A DNA stretch of 64,000 nucleotides. It comes from an uncultured Candidatus Thioglobus sp. (GTDB lineage Bacteria > Pseudomonadota > Gammaproteobacteria > PS1 > Pseudothioglobaceae). The stretch spans positions 1 to 64,000 of the forward strand of contig CAJQSO010000025.1 of the NCBI GenBank assembly GCA_905614365.1. Direction: 5' to 3'. The notes beneath the pieces are model-generated. The model ran no database searches, was not told the DNA's origin, and saw only the letters and a list, made by a program, of their open reading frames with translations. Shown here in pieces: positions 37,679 through 49,172 of this stretch (the first letter of the stretch is position 1; each line of letters begins with the position of its first letter). The position numbers and the translations under genes were made by a program.

Positions 37679-39742
37679 TTAGTTTTTTTCTATCACAATA
37701 TTAAAGTTTGGGAGGGCTTTGATAAGGTGTTTTCCATAAAACTTTGTTACAAGTCTATTATCAAAAATAGTAATTTTTCCAGTATCTGTTTCTGTTCTTA
37801 TAAGTCTCCCACAAGCTTGTATTAATCTTAATGAAGCGTCAGGTAAAGAAATTTCCATAAATGAATTTCTGTTTAATGATTCAAGATACGATTGGGTTGT
37901 TTTTTCAATTGGTGAGGTCGGGACACTAAACCTTAACTTAGCAATGATTACGTGGTTCAAATTATCACCTTTCAGATCAACGCCTTCAGCAAAGCTGTCA
38001 AGACCAAAGATTATGCTGCCTTTGCCATTTTTTCTATTTTCAATATGTCTTTCAAGGATATTTTTTTTGCTATATTCACCTTGAATGAATAGATCACAAT
38101 CTAATGATTTTTCTATTAGGTCTGCTACACTTTGCATTTGATTGTTTGATGCAAAAAGCACCAGCGTTGCTGATGAGGTATCTATACGTTTTTTTAACTC
38201 CAACGCAATTTCTTGAGTATGATCAAAAGACTGAGTCGGGCTCGCTTTAATTTTGGCAATTATAAAATCAACTGAATCATGACTAAAGGGAGACGCTAAG
38301 CGAAGATACTGATTTTCTAGTGACTTTAATCCAAGCTGCTGATTTAATCTGTCAAAACTTCCAAGGGCAGACAATGTAGCGGATGTAAAAACAACTCCTG
38401 CTGCTTTAGACCATATGAGTTTGTCTAAATAGTTAGAAACATCAATTTTTGCTGTGTTTAGTTGATAATTATTCTTTTTATTAGCAAGTTTTGATTGACT
38501 TATCCAGTTGCTAGTTGGAGCTTGTTCTTGATTTTGACTTTGATTAAATGTATTTAGAAGTGACAAAATTGAAGATAGATTTTGGTTATTTTGACCAATT
38601 ATATTATTTAAGTTATCAGTAATAGACTGGTCAATATTGTTGCTTTTATAGTATTCCTCCCAATTATCTTTATGCTCCATAAAATCTTTATACGCAGAAT
38701 TAAAGAAGATTAATATCTGTTTAGTGAGATTAAGTATTTCACTAGGTATGCCAGTTATGGTAAATAGATGGATATCATCTTGATATTCAAGATTTGAGAT
38801 GACCTCAATTAACTCAACTATAGCTTCGTCTGTTTTTTCAATATAACTTAGAGGAGCTGTAGTTTTTGTAATTTTAATAATTTGATCTATAGCGCTCTGA
38901 TATTGGCGGATCGACGTCTTCATGAACTCAGTACTTCCGCCCAGTGAAAAATGAGAAAGAGCTTTTTGAGATAAATGATGAGCCTCATCAAAAACAAAAA
39001 TACAATCTTCAACCTCAGGAAGAACATTGTTTCCATTAATAATATCAGCTAAGACTAGATCATGATTTGCAATAATTACGTCAGCTTGTGAGGCTTTTTT
39101 TCTAGCTTTAAAAAAAGCACAGTCATTATAAAACTCACAATTTTTTGAGTTGCATGTAAATCGATTGCAGGCAATCTTTTGCCATAATTTGTTTTCAGGT
39201 GGGCTGTCAAGGTCATCAATTTCCCCACTCCACCTTGTAGCAGAATAGTTATCAGTCATTTCACTTAGAACATCTAATTCATTTTTACTTGGCTTTTCAT
39301 CCCAAAGAAGAGCGTCATCTATAAGAGAAGGGGAGTTTGAATTATCTTCTGTTAGGTTAATTAAGTTTCGAATACAAACATATCTTGATCTTCCTTTAGC
39401 TAAAGCATATTCAAAATCAACTGAAGAATATTTTTCTGCTTCAACAATGTCTTTATTTAGAATTTGTTCTTGAAGTGCTACATTTGCAGATGCTATAACT
39501 AGTTTCTTTTTTGATGCTTTTGCAATAGGCAAGCAGCTGACTAGATATGCCATAGTTTTCCCAGTTCCAGTTGGAGCTTCAACACATATGATTGGGTTTG
39601 AATCAGCATACTCACCTGTCAATGTCTTTGAAATCTCAGCAATCATTCTATTTTGAGATGAACGGTTACTGAAATTTGGTAATTGTTTTTTTGCATCTTC
39701 AAAGGAAGAGCGAATCTGCTGTTTAAGTATTGTTGTAAGCAT
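37679..39742 (-). CDS. dinG: DinG-family ATP-dependent DNA helicase (Fe-S, XPD-like)
   Basis: EAPTGTGKTMAYLV, Cys set in CIRN...CNRFTCNSKNCEFYNDCAFF, VFDEAHHL, QACGRLIRTETDTG. Confidence 0.88.
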   Translation of the reverse strand: MLTTILKQQIRSSFEDAKKQLPNFSNRSSQNRMIAEISKTLTGEYADSNPIICVEAPTGTGKTMAYLVSCLPIAKASKKKLVIASANVALQEQILNKDIVEAEKYSSVDFEYALAKGRSRYVCIRNLINLTEDNSNSPSLIDDALLWDEKPSKNELDVLSEMTDNYSATRWSGEIDDLDSPPENKLWQKIACNRFTCNSKNCEFYNDCAFFKARKKASQADVIIANHDLVLADIINGNNVLPEVEDCIFVFDEAHHLSQKALSHFSLGGSTEFMKTSIRQYQSAIDQIIKITKTTAPLSYIEKTDEAIVELIEVISNLEYQDDIHLFTITGIPSEILNLTKQILIFFNSAYKDFMEHKDNWEEYYKSNNIDQSITDNLNNIIGQNNQNLSSILSLLNTFNQSQNQEQAPTSNWISQSKLANKKNNYQLNTAKIDVSNYLDKLIWSKAAGVVFTSATLSALGSFDRLNQQLGLKSLENQYLRLASPFSHDSVDFIIAKIKASPTQSFDHTQEIALELKKRIDTSSATLVLFASNNQMQSVADLIEKSLDCDLFIQGEYSKKNILERHIENRKNGKGSIIFGLDSFAEGVDLKGDNLNHVIIAKLRFSVPTSPIEKTTQSYLESLNRNSFMEISLPDASLRLIQACGRLIRTETDTGKITIFDNRLVTKFYGKHLIKALPNFNIVIEKN

Positions 39743-39750
39743 TAAGCGTA

Positions 39751-40722
39751 TTAAGAACTTCTATCTAGTGAAAGTTCACATAATAGTTTTAGTGCAGAGC
39801 AATATTCTGAGTTAGGAATAATTTCAAGAGACTTAAGTGCTAAATTTGATTCATTTTTTGCTACTTTGCGACTATATTCAAATGCATTAACACTAAGAAG
39901 AATATTAACAATATTATCTATATTTGAAGAGTCTGCATTTGTTATGGCATTAGATAGTGTTTCTTTTTCACTTCCTTTCGTATTTTCAAGCGCATAAATC
40001 ATTGGTAGGGTAACTTTTCCTTCAGATAAGTCATCACCAACTTCTTTACCAATAACAGAAAAATTTGACTCATAATCTAAGGTGTCATCGATAATCTGAA
40101 AAGCATTACCCAAATGCATTCCAAAACTACCAAGCGCATTAATTATATCTTTATCAGATTCAGATAAAATTCCAGCTATTTGGCATGCAGCCTTAAAAAG
40201 GCAAGCTGTTTTCCTTTCAATCACCTCAAAATATTCTGACTGAGAAACGTTAGCATTTTTAATATTTAATAACTGAAGTACCTCTCCTTCTGAAATCTGG
40301 TTGGTTGCTTTAGACAGGATTTTCATTATTTGCATCGAGTTTGGCTCAACCATAATTTCAAATGCCCTAGAATATAGAAAGTCACCAACTAAAACACTTG
40401 GAGCATTTCCCCATAATTCATTTGCAGTCTCTTGGCCTCGACGGGTGGATGATCCATCTACAACATCATCATGAAGAAGCGTTGCAGTATGAATGAGTTC
40501 AATTACTACTGCCATTGAGTAATGATAATCACCTTTATAGTTCGTTGCTCTAGCGCATAAAAGTAGAAGAAGGGGTCTAATTCGCTTTCCACCTGAATTG
40601 ATAATATACTGGCTCATTTGACTAATAAGATCGACATTTGAATCTAGTCGATTAACCAGAATTTCATCCATCATCACTAGGTCGCTCTTCATGAGAGCAT
40701 GAATTTCACTAAAATTTTGCAT
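39751..40722 (-). CDS. ispB: Octaprenyl-diphosphate synthase
   Basis: GGKRIRPLLLLLCARA, LLHDDVVDGSSTRRG, FQIIDDTLDYES. Confidence 0.95.
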   Translation of the reverse strand: MQNFSEIHALMKSDLVMMDEILVNRLDSNVDLISQMSQYIINSGGKRIRPLLLLLCARATNYKGDYHYSMAVVIELIHTATLLHDDVVDGSSTRRGQETANELWGNAPSVLVGDFLYSRAFEIMVEPNSMQIMKILSKATNQISEGEVLQLLNIKNANVSQSEYFEVIERKTACLFKAACQIAGILSESDKDIINALGSFGMHLGNAFQIIDDTLDYESNFSVIGKEVGDDLSEGKVTLPMIYALENTKGSEKETLSNAITNADSSNIDNIVNILLSVNAFEYSRKVAKNESNLALKSLEIIPNSEYCSALKLLCELSLDRSS

Positions 40723-40728
40723 AAGGAT

Positions 40729-41346
40729 TTATTTTAACTGACTTGCTAATAAATAAACTTCTTTAGATCTAGGACGAGATGCTTTTGGTTTGATGACAGA
40801 AACTTTTTTAAAAACATTTCTCGCATTTTTAACATATCCATCAAAACCATCACCCTGAAAGACTTTAACGATGAAGCTTCCATTTTTTGATAAGGTTTTA
40901 ATAGCCATATCTAAAGCTAATTCAGCTAAATACATTGACTTAGGTTGGTCAACAGATAGTTGGCCACTCATGTTTGGCGCCATATCAGACAAAACAGTAT
41001 CTATTTTATTTCCATCAGTCATTAATATTAAATCATCATATACAGACTGCTCTGTAAAGTCTCCCTGAAGAAAATTAACTCCACTGATTTCTTCAATTGG
41101 CAAAATATCACTCGCAATTACCTGTCCAGATTTACCTGTAAACTTCACAGCAACTTGTGACCATCCTCCAGGGGCAGCGCCTAAATCTAAAACTTTGTCA
41201 CCATTTTTAATAAGCTGGCCTTTTTCAATAATTTCAAGGAGCTTATAGACTGCTCTGCATCGATAGCCCTCTTTTTGTGCTTTTTTTACGTATTCATCAC
41301 TTAAATGTTCTTGCATCCAGCGACGAGAGCTTCCTTTTTTTGCCAC
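40729..41346 (-). CDS. rlmE: 23S rRNA (uridine-2'-O-)-methyltransferase RlmE
   Basis: [49 protein letters not shown]. Confidence 0.96.
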   Translation of the reverse strand: MAKKGSSRRWMQEHLSDEYVKKAQKEGYRCRAVYKLLEIIEKGQLIKNGDKVLDLGAAPGGWSQVAVKFTGKSGQVIASDILPIEEISGVNFLQGDFTEQSVYDDLILMTDGNKIDTVLSDMAPNMSGQLSVDQPKSMYLAELALDMAIKTLSKNGSFIVKVFQGDGFDGYVKNARNVFKKVSVIKPKASRPRSKEVYLLASQLK

Positions 41347-41489
41347 AGCTTTAAAAATAAATAGAATATTACATGTATTTTATAAGAGAAGGCTATCCAG
41401 CAATAGTAAATTGATTTTTGATTTAGCTTGGGCTTTGTTGGGTTTTTACGGGATAATACGACATCGATTTTTTATGAGTACATTATTAA

Positions 41490-43301
41490 ATGGCAAACAA
41501 TTTAAGAAACATAGCAATTATCGCTCACGTTGATCACGGAAAGACTACGTTAGTAGATAAATTACTTTCTCAATCACAAACTTTTGATGATCGTTTTAAG
41601 GCGACTGACAGAATGATGGATTCTAATGATCTTGAAAAAGAAAGAGGAATTACTATCAGTTCAAAAAATACTGCTATTAAATGGGGCGATTATAGAATCA
41701 ATATTGTTGATACTCCAGGTCACGCTGACTTTGGTGGTGAGGTCGAAAGGGTTCTTTCTATGGTCGATAGTGTATTGCTTTTAGTAGATGCTAGTGATGG
41801 TCCAATGCCACAAACTCGTTTTGTTACAAAGAAAGCTTTTGAGCAAGGTCTTAACCCAATTGTGGTGATTAATAAGATTGATCGTGACAGCTCTAGACCT
41901 GACTGGGTAATTGATCAGGTATTCGAGCTTTTTGATCAGTTAGGAGCAACTGAAGAGCAATTAGATTTTCCAGTTATATATGCATCAGCACTAGGTGGAT
42001 ACGCATCTACAGATAATAGTGCTAGAGAAGGTGATATGACGCCAATGTTTGAATTAATTGTTGAAAAAGCACCAGCTCCTAAGGTGGATATTGATGGTCC
42101 ATTTCAAATGCAAATAACCTCATTGGATTACTCTTCATTTGTTGGAGCTATTGGAATTGGAAGAATCGAAAGAGGTATTGCAAAGAAAAATATGCAGAAT
42201 GTTTTAATTTCTCCTGATGGAATTAGGCGCAACGTTAAAATCGTTCAGCTATTAGGTTTTAATGGCCTTGAGAGGCATGATGTTAGTTCTGCTAATGCAG
42301 GTGATATTGTTGGAGTAGTTGGCATTGAAAACATATCAATATCAGACACGATTTGTGATCCAATCAAAGTTGAGGCACTGCCTCCTTTAAGTGTTGATGA
42401 GCCAACGGTTAGTATGGCATTTAGAGTTAATGATTCCCCTTTTGCTGGGCTAGATGGAAAATACATAACATCCAGAAATATAAGAGAAAGACTCGATAAA
42501 GAGCTTATTTATAATGTAGCTTTAAGAGTTGAGAATACTAAAGACTCTTCAGAGTTTGTGGTTTCAGGAAGGGGAGAGCTGCATCTTTCAATTTTGATTG
42601 AAACCATGCGAAGAGAGGGTTTTGAATTATCAGTAGGCAGACCTCAAGTTATTCTTAAAGAAATTGATGGCGTTACTTGTGAGCCTTTTGAAGATTTAAC
42701 GGTAGATGTTGAATCTGTTCACCAGGGCTCAGTGATGGAAAAATTAGGTGAAAGAAAGGCAGAGCTGTCAAATATGACTCCAGACGGAAAAGGCCGAGTA
42801 AAACTTGATTTTATAATTCCAGCTAGAGGGTTAATTGGATTTCGAACTGAGTTTTTAACAGCAACCACTGGAACTGGCCTTATGTACTCAACATTTGACT
42901 CTTATAGACCCCAAAAAGATGGAAAGATTGGCCAAAGAATGAATGGATCTTTAATTTCAATGAACCAAGGTAAGTCTGTTGCCTATGCGATATTTAACTT
43001 ACAGAAAAGTGGTAAGTTTTTTGTGGGCCATGGTGAGGATATCTATGAAGGTATGGTCGTTGGTATCAATACAAGGGATAAAGATCTTGTAATTAATGTC
43101 ATGAAAGGAAAGCAGTTAACTAATGTGAGGGCATCAGGCACTGATGAGGCGGTTGCATTAACTCCAAAGATTACTTTAGATTTAGAGCAAGCACTAGAGT
43201 TTATTGATGATGATGAGTTAGTAGAAGTTACTCCTCATAGCATTAGAATCCGTAAAAGATTGCTCACTGAAAATCTAAGGAAAAGGTCAAAGAGTTCATA
43301 A
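41490..43301 (+). CDS. typA: Ribosome-associated GTPase TypA/BipA
   Basis: [52 protein letters not shown]. Confidence 0.97.
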   Translation: MANNLRNIAIIAHVDHGKTTLVDKLLSQSQTFDDRFKATDRMMDSNDLEKERGITISSKNTAIKWGDYRINIVDTPGHADFGGEVERVLSMVDSVLLLVDASDGPMPQTRFVTKKAFEQGLNPIVVINKIDRDSSRPDWVIDQVFELFDQLGATEEQLDFPVIYASALGGYASTDNSAREGDMTPMFELIVEKAPAPKVDIDGPFQMQITSLDYSSFVGAIGIGRIERGIAKKNMQNVLISPDGIRRNVKIVQLLGFNGLERHDVSSANAGDIVGVVGIENISISDTICDPIKVEALPPLSVDEPTVSMAFRVNDSPFAGLDGKYITSRNIRERLDKELIYNVALRVENTKDSSEFVVSGRGELHLSILIETMRREGFELSVGRPQVILKEIDGVTCEPFEDLTVDVESVHQGSVMEKLGERKAELSNMTPDGKGRVKLDFIIPARGLIGFRTEFLTATTGTGLMYSTFDSYRPQKDGKIGQRMNGSLISMNQGKSVAYAIFNLQKSGKFFVGHGEDIYEGMVVGINTRDKDLVINVMKGKQLTNVRASGTDEAVALTPKITLDLEQALEFIDDDELVEVTPHSIRIRKRLLTENLRKRSKSS

Positions 43302-43368
43302 ACTCTTCACTGTTTCTTCATGCTTCGCCTATATAATCATTCGATTTGAGCTATATTAAAATAACATT

Positions 43369-46300
43369 ATGGATTCATTTTTAAATTTTTTAGTTAGACA
43401 AAAAAAGTTTGCCTTAGTCTTTTCTCTTGCCTTTATCGCAATAGGAACACTCGCGGTTGTTGGAATGCAAAGAGATCAGTTCCCAGCGGTTGATTTTGAA
43501 ATCCTTAGTGTTACAACTGCTTATCCTGGAGCATCTCCTGAAGATGTTGAAAAAGCGGTTACAAATGTAATCGAAAAAGAATTATCAAGCGTTGGTGGAA
43601 TTAAGGAAATATCTTCTACCTCTCGTGAAGGTCTCTCATCTATTATTGTTACTTTAGAGGCTGACCTTAAGAATGTTCAGACAGTAAAAAATGATGTTCG
43701 AAATGCCGTAAATCAGGTTAAAAGTTTTCCTGAAGAGGTTACAAATTTGCCTCAAGTAGTTGATTTTAATGTTTCTGAATTCCCAATTATTACTATTAAT
43801 ATTGATGGCTCTTTGATAGATTATGATCAGTCAAGACAAATTACTGATGATCTAGAGACGGCTCTTCTGAAAGTCAAAGGTGTTTCTGCAGTGGATAAAA
43901 GTGGTTATCTAGATAGTGAAATTCAAATTAAAGTCAATCCAGACATGCTTGATAAATACAACATGTCTATTAATGAGGTTATTTCTGCAATTTCTTCTAG
44001 AAATGCTCGTTTTACGGTTGGAGATAATAACCAACAGGACTTAGAGAAAAATATTGTCATATTGTCTGAATTTGAAAGTGTTGATGATATTAAAAATGTT
44101 GTTATTAAATCTAGCTTTGATGGTCCAGTTATAAGACTTATTGATATTGCTGAAGTTTTTAGAGGTGAGGAAGAAGAAACATCAATAACGCGAGTAAACG
44201 GAACTAAGGGTTTTATTCTTGAGATTAAAAAAACTAGTCAAGCGGATATTATTAGAACAGCAAAAAGAGTTAAAGAACGAGTATCTGAATTGCAAGAGTA
44301 TTACCCAGATGAAATTAACATTTTTTTTACTGATGACTCTTCACTAGCTGTTGCCAATAGGATTGATATAATCCTAAAAAATGGCTATATTGGCCTTGCA
44401 CTAGTGCTTGTCGTTTTAGGTGTTTTTCTTTCAATAAAAACTGCATTTTGGGTTGCTGTCAGCATCCCTGTAACTTTATTAGGAACAGTTGCCTTTATGG
44501 GGCTAACAGGTAACACAATAAATTTAATATCTCTATCAGGTTTTATCATTGTGCTGGGGATTGTAGTGGATGATAGCATTGTTATTGCTGAAAGTATTCA
44601 TCACTACAAGGCAAAGGGAGGAGATCTCTATAAAAATGTTGTCACAGGTCTTAAGCGAGTTATTATGCCTGTAATCACAACCATAATATCGACCATGCTT
44701 GTGATGTCATCATTCTTCTTAATGTCTGGAACATTAGGAAAGTTTATTTATGTACTTCCTGTTGTTGTAATATTTGCTTTAGGAATCTCTTTTTTAGAGA
44801 TTACCTTTGCTCTGCCAGCTCACCTTGCTACTCAAAAAGTGGAAAAGCAAAAGACTTGGTTTATCCCATTTGAAAATCTTTATAACAGGATGATGCACCA
44901 TGTCTTAAGATGGCGTTATTTAATTGTTCCTTTATTTATTGCTCTTCTAATTTATTCAACAATTTTTGCTGTCAAAAATATTCCTTTTAATTTATTTCCT
45001 TCAAGGGGTGCAACAGTAATCTTTTCAAATATTGAAACTCCAAATGGAAGCTCTGCTGCCTATACTGAAAATATTGTTATACAGGTTGAAAATATAATTG
45101 CTAATGAGATAGGTGTTGATATAGATTCTTTCACAAGCAAGATTGGAAGTTATTTCACAAACGTTGCAAATATTAAAATTACTCTTACTCCAACTAGTGA
45201 CAGAGAAAGAACAGCTGAAGACATGGCAGATAAGCTAGAAGCTTTAGTTGCAAATGTAGAAGGGGCAGACAAAATTGATATAACTTTAATTGCTCCTGGG
45301 CCACCTAGAGGGGCTGATATTGAGGTCACACTTGTTTCTGAAAATGATTCTCAGAGAAATTCAGCTGCAAATAAATTTGAAGAGATTCTCAGTGCAATTG
45401 AAGGTGTTGATGACATAGATCGTAATGATGAGATTGGTAAACCTAGAATTGAGACAGTACTTGATTTTGATGAGATGGCGCGTTTAGGTGTTGACTATCA
45501 GTCAGTTTATAGACATCTTAGAACAGCATTTTCAGGCTCTTATGTTACTGATATAACTATTGCTGGAAATGAGGAAGATGTCCGGGTTTATATTGGTGAA
45601 AATGATTACACTGAAAATTTCATTAAGAGTACCTCGGTTAAAAATCGTCAAGGCAAATTAATACCAATGAGTCAATTCTCAACGCTTCGCGAAATTATGG
45701 GGGAGCCTGATTACAATCATTTTGATGGTGATAGGTCCATTAAACTTACAGCAACTATTGATGAGCGGGTGACAAATAAAACCAAAACTTTGAAAGCCTC
45801 CTTGGAGCAGCTAAATCTTCCAGTTAATTTTCCACAAGTATCGATCATTACGGGCGGTGGAGCGCAAGAGCAAATTGACTCATTACAAGATTTTCTTTAC
45901 GCTTTTATTGTAGCAATTATTGGTATTTTCCTTATTCTTGCTATACTATTTAACTCATACTCACAGCCACTTCTTGTTTTAGCAAGCTTTCCATTTGCAC
46001 TTATTGGGGTAATTTGGGCATTTCATTTTCACGGTTATTCCCTAAGTTTTTTTGCTCTAACAGGAGCTTTAGGTTTAATGGGGGTTATCGTTAACGACTC
46101 TTTGGTTATGGTAAGTCATTTAAATTATATTAAGCAAAAAAGTGCTAATCTAGAAGACAAAATTATTTGGATTGCTAAAGGTTCAAGGGATCGTTTAAGA
46201 GCGGTAGTGCTTACTACTCTAACGACAATGGCAGGAGTATTGCCACTTGCTTATGGAGTTGGAGGTAAAGATGAATTTTTACAACCTATGGTTCTTGCAC

Positions 46301-46434
46301 TAGGTTATGGATTAATGTTTGGTACGCTTTTAACTTTAGTTCTTTTGCCTTGCATGTATCTCATGAACTATGATTTCATTAATATGCTCGGAAGAATTAA
46401 AACAAAGTTTTCTAGAAAGAAGCTAGCTGTCTAA
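43369..46434 (+). CDS. RND-superfamily efflux transporter (AcrB-like inner membrane pump)
   Basis: 1021 aa; TTAYPGASPEDVEKAVTNVIEKEL, GIVVDDSIVIAESI, FFALTGALGLMGVIVNDSLVMV. Confidence 0.93.
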   Translation: MDSFLNFLVRQKKFALVFSLAFIAIGTLAVVGMQRDQFPAVDFEILSVTTAYPGASPEDVEKAVTNVIEKELSSVGGIKEISSTSREGLSSIIVTLEADLKNVQTVKNDVRNAVNQVKSFPEEVTNLPQVVDFNVSEFPIITINIDGSLIDYDQSRQITDDLETALLKVKGVSAVDKSGYLDSEIQIKVNPDMLDKYNMSINEVISAISSRNARFTVGDNNQQDLEKNIVILSEFESVDDIKNVVIKSSFDGPVIRLIDIAEVFRGEEEETSITRVNGTKGFILEIKKTSQADIIRTAKRVKERVSELQEYYPDEINIFFTDDSSLAVANRIDIILKNGYIGLALVLVVLGVFLSIKTAFWVAVSIPVTLLGTVAFMGLTGNTINLISLSGFIIVLGIVVDDSIVIAESIHHYKAKGGDLYKNVVTGLKRVIMPVITTIISTMLVMSSFFLMSGTLGKFIYVLPVVVIFALGISFLEITFALPAHLATQKVEKQKTWFIPFENLYNRMMHHVLRWRYLIVPLFIALLIYSTIFAVKNIPFNLFPSRGATVIFSNIETPNGSSAAYTENIVIQVENIIANEIGVDIDSFTSKIGSYFTNVANIKITLTPTSDRERTAEDMADKLEALVANVEGADKIDITLIAPGPPRGADIEVTLVSENDSQRNSAANKFEEILSAIEGVDDIDRNDEIGKPRIETVLDFDEMARLGVDYQSVYRHLRTAFSGSYVTDITIAGNEEDVRVYIGENDYTENFIKSTSVKNRQGKLIPMSQFSTLREIMGEPDYNHFDGDRSIKLTATIDERVTNKTKTLKASLEQLNLPVNFPQVSIITGGGAQEQIDSLQDFLYAFIVAIIGIFLILAILFNSYSQPLLVLASFPFALIGVIWAFHFHGYSLSFFALTGALGLMGVIVNDSLVMVSHLNYIKQKSANLEDKIIWIAKGSRDRLRAVVLTTLTTMAGVLPLAYGVGGKDEFLQPMVLALGYGLMFGTLLTLVLLPCMYLMNYDFINMLGRIKTKFSRKKLAV

Positions 46435-47028
46435 TTATTTGTTTTGAAGTGCTAAGCGAATAAGTTGTTCAGTTGATAGGTTTTGGTCAGAAATTTTTGA
46501 AACCATTTTATTGGCTTCCTTCGTTTTAAAGCCTAGAGACTGAAGTGCCTCAATAGCTTGCATGCTATTTGGATTGCCACTCTGCTTAAACTCATTCGTG
46601 CTATCAGGGCTTCCAACTAACTCAAGCTTACTCAGCCTGTCTTGAAGTTCTACAATTAGTTTAAGGGAAGTTTTCTTGCCAATTCCTGGTGTTTTTGCCA
46701 AGAGATCTGCGTCCTCATTTGAAATACATTCAATCAGAGCTTTTACAGAAAGGTGTGACAAAATTGCAAGAGCAACTTTAGGGCCAACACCGTTAACCCT
46801 TATTAACTCTCTAAAAATACTTTTTTCATCTTTAGTGATAAACCCAAATAATGTGTGAGCATCTTCTTTGATACTTAGGTGAGTGAACAATAATGTATCT
46901 TCTGAGGTCTTATCAAGCTGATAAAACGTGGACATAGGGCAAAGTATTTCATAGCCAATACCTGCAACTTCTAGGAGTACTTCGGGTGGATTCTTGCTAA
47001 TAATTTTACCTTTTAGGTGACCAATCAT
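46435..47028 (-). CDS. ruvA: Holliday junction DNA helicase RuvA
   Basis: [59 protein letters not shown]. Confidence 0.96.
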   Translation of the reverse strand: MIGHLKGKIISKNPPEVLLEVAGIGYEILCPMSTFYQLDKTSEDTLLFTHLSIKEDAHTLFGFITKDEKSIFRELIRVNGVGPKVALAILSHLSVKALIECISNEDADLLAKTPGIGKKTSLKLIVELQDRLSKLELVGSPDSTNEFKQSGNPNSMQAIEALQSLGFKTKEANKMVSKISDQNLSTEQLIRLALQNK

Positions 47029-47639
47029 AACCAGGGGTGCTTCTTAAAGTGCTCTGTTTCAAATAAACGTATTTGATCCTCGTACTGCAATGTTAAACCA
47101 ATATCATCAAGCCCGTTGATAAGTCTTCGTTTTCTTTCAGGGTCAACATCAAATCTAAAAGAATGCTCATCTGTGGTTACACTTTGGTCATCAAGATTAA
47201 TAACTATTTTCCCAGTATATTCAAACAGCTCATCCACAATCTCGTTACTTAAAACAACTGGAAGAATGCCATTTTTAAAGCAGTTGTTATAGAAGATATC
47301 AGCAAAGCTAGGTGCAATAATTGCTCTAAATCCAAAGTCTTCTAATGCCCATGGAGCATGCTCTCTAGAAGACCCACAACCAAAGTTTCTTCTGGTTAGT
47401 AAAATTTGTGCCTCTGAGTACTTAGGATTATTTAATATAAAATCAGGGTTGATTGGTCGTTTTGAATTATCCATACCAGGCTCACCATGATCTAAATAAC
47501 GCCATTCATCAAATAAGTTAGGTCCAAATCCACTTTTTTTAATGGATTTTAAGAACTGTTTTGGAATGATTGCATCTGTATCAATATTTGCTCGATCTAA
47601 AGGAGTAGCAATAGAGATCAAAGAGGTAAATTTTTTCAT
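47025..47639 (-). CDS. leuD: 3-isopropylmalate dehydratase small subunit
   Basis: [44 protein letters not shown]. Confidence 0.97.
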   Translation of the reverse strand: MKKFTSLISIATPLDRANIDTDAIIPKQFLKSIKKSGFGPNLFDEWRYLDHGEPGMDNSKRPINPDFILNNPKYSEAQILLTRRNFGCGSSREHAPWALEDFGFRAIIAPSFADIFYNNCFKNGILPVVLSNEIVDELFEYTGKIVINLDDQSVTTDEHSFRFDVDPERKRRLINGLDDIGLTLQYEDQIRLFETEHFKKHPWL

Positions 47640-49039
47640 AATTCGACCCCTGAAAAATGACCTGCAATAGCGCTTGCTGCTGCAATTGCTGGACTTACTA
47701 GATGAGTAAACGAACCCTGACCTTGTCTCCCTTCAAAATTTCTATTTGAGGTGCTCGCGCATCTCTCACCTACTTCTAGTTTATCTGCATTCATTGCAAG
47801 ACACATTGAGCATCCTGGCTCCCGCCATTCAAACCCTGCATCTTTGAAAATCTTATCAAGCCCTTCGTCTTCAGCTTGTTTTTTCACAAGCCCAGAGCCT
47901 GGAACTACAAGTGCAAGTTTTATATTGTTCGCAATTTTTTTACCTTTGGCAACTGAGGCTGCAATTCTTAAATCTTCAATTCTTGAGTTAGTACAAGAGC
48001 CAATAAACACTTTATCTATTGCAACTGAACTCATTGAAGTGTTTGGTTCTAAATGAATGTACTTTAAAGCATTACGAATACTTTCGGCCTTAACTTCATC
48101 CTTTTCTAATTGAGGATCAGGCGTTGAACCGTTAATATCTACGACCATTTCTGGAGACGTGCCCCAAGTTACTTGAGGATTAATAAGGTTTGCATCAATT
48201 AATATTGATTCATCAAAATTTGAATCTGGATCACTATGAAGAGTTTTCCAATACTCTACAGCTAAGTCCCAATCCTCTGCTTTTGGTGAAAAAGGCCTAC
48301 CCTTAACATAGCTAATGGTTTTATCATCAACGGCGACAATTCCAACCTTTGCTCCAGCTTCAATTGACATATTGCAAAGTGTCATACGACCTTCAATGCT
48401 CATATTTTGAATTGTTGAGCCACAGAATTCAATTGCAAATCCAGTTCCGCCTGCTGTGCCTATTTTTCCAATTATGTATAATGCAACATCTTTAGGGCTT
48501 ACATTGTTTGCTAATGAGCCATTAATTTCAATCTTCATATTTTTAGCTTTGTTATGCCATAAACACCCAGTTGCAAGGACATGCTCAACTTCAGAAGTTC
48601 CAATACCAAAAGCTAAAGCTCCAAGCGCGCCATGAGTTGTTGTATGTGAATCGCCACATACGATACTCATTCCAGGAAGTGTTGCACCCTGTTCGGGCCC
48701 AATAACATGGACAATGCCCTGACGGATGTCATTCATTTGAATTTCATTTATCTCAAATGTTTCACAATTCTTATCTAGGGTTTCAACCTGAAGTCTTGAG
48801 ATCGGGTCAGTAATACTACTAACTCCACTTGATCTTTCAGTAGTTGGAACGTTATGATCAGGAACTGCCAAGTTAGACTCATTGCGCCAAATTTTTCTTC
48901 CAGCTAAAGCAAGACCTTCAAATGCTTGTGGTGAAGTAACTTCATGAATTAGCTGACGATCAATATAAATAAGTGATGCTCCATCTTGGTCATGGACCAT
49001 ATGAGCGCTCATTAATTTATCGTAGAGTGTTTCAGACAT
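47636..49039 (-). CDS. leuC: 3-isopropylmalate dehydratase large subunit
   Basis: [53 protein letters not shown]. Confidence 0.97.
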   Translation of the reverse strand: MSETLYDKLMSAHMVHDQDGASLIYIDRQLIHEVTSPQAFEGLALAGRKIWRNESNLAVPDHNVPTTERSSGVSSITDPISRLQVETLDKNCETFEINEIQMNDIRQGIVHVIGPEQGATLPGMSIVCGDSHTTTHGALGALAFGIGTSEVEHVLATGCLWHNKAKNMKIEINGSLANNVSPKDVALYIIGKIGTAGGTGFAIEFCGSTIQNMSIEGRMTLCNMSIEAGAKVGIVAVDDKTISYVKGRPFSPKAEDWDLAVEYWKTLHSDPDSNFDESILIDANLINPQVTWGTSPEMVVDINGSTPDPQLEKDEVKAESIRNALKYIHLEPNTSMSSVAIDKVFIGSCTNSRIEDLRIAASVAKGKKIANNIKLALVVPGSGLVKKQAEDEGLDKIFKDAGFEWREPGCSMCLAMNADKLEVGERCASTSNRNFEGRQGQGSFTHLVSPAIAAASAIAGHFSGVEL

Positions 49040-49172
49040 TATTTGTTAGTAATACTTGATAAAATGACTATTTTACATTTCTAACATAGCCTCAATTATA
49101 GAAATACATAACAAGTTTTTATATTTGTTAGTAGTTCTGAAATTTTAATTTTATAGTTTAAGGGTTTAATTT

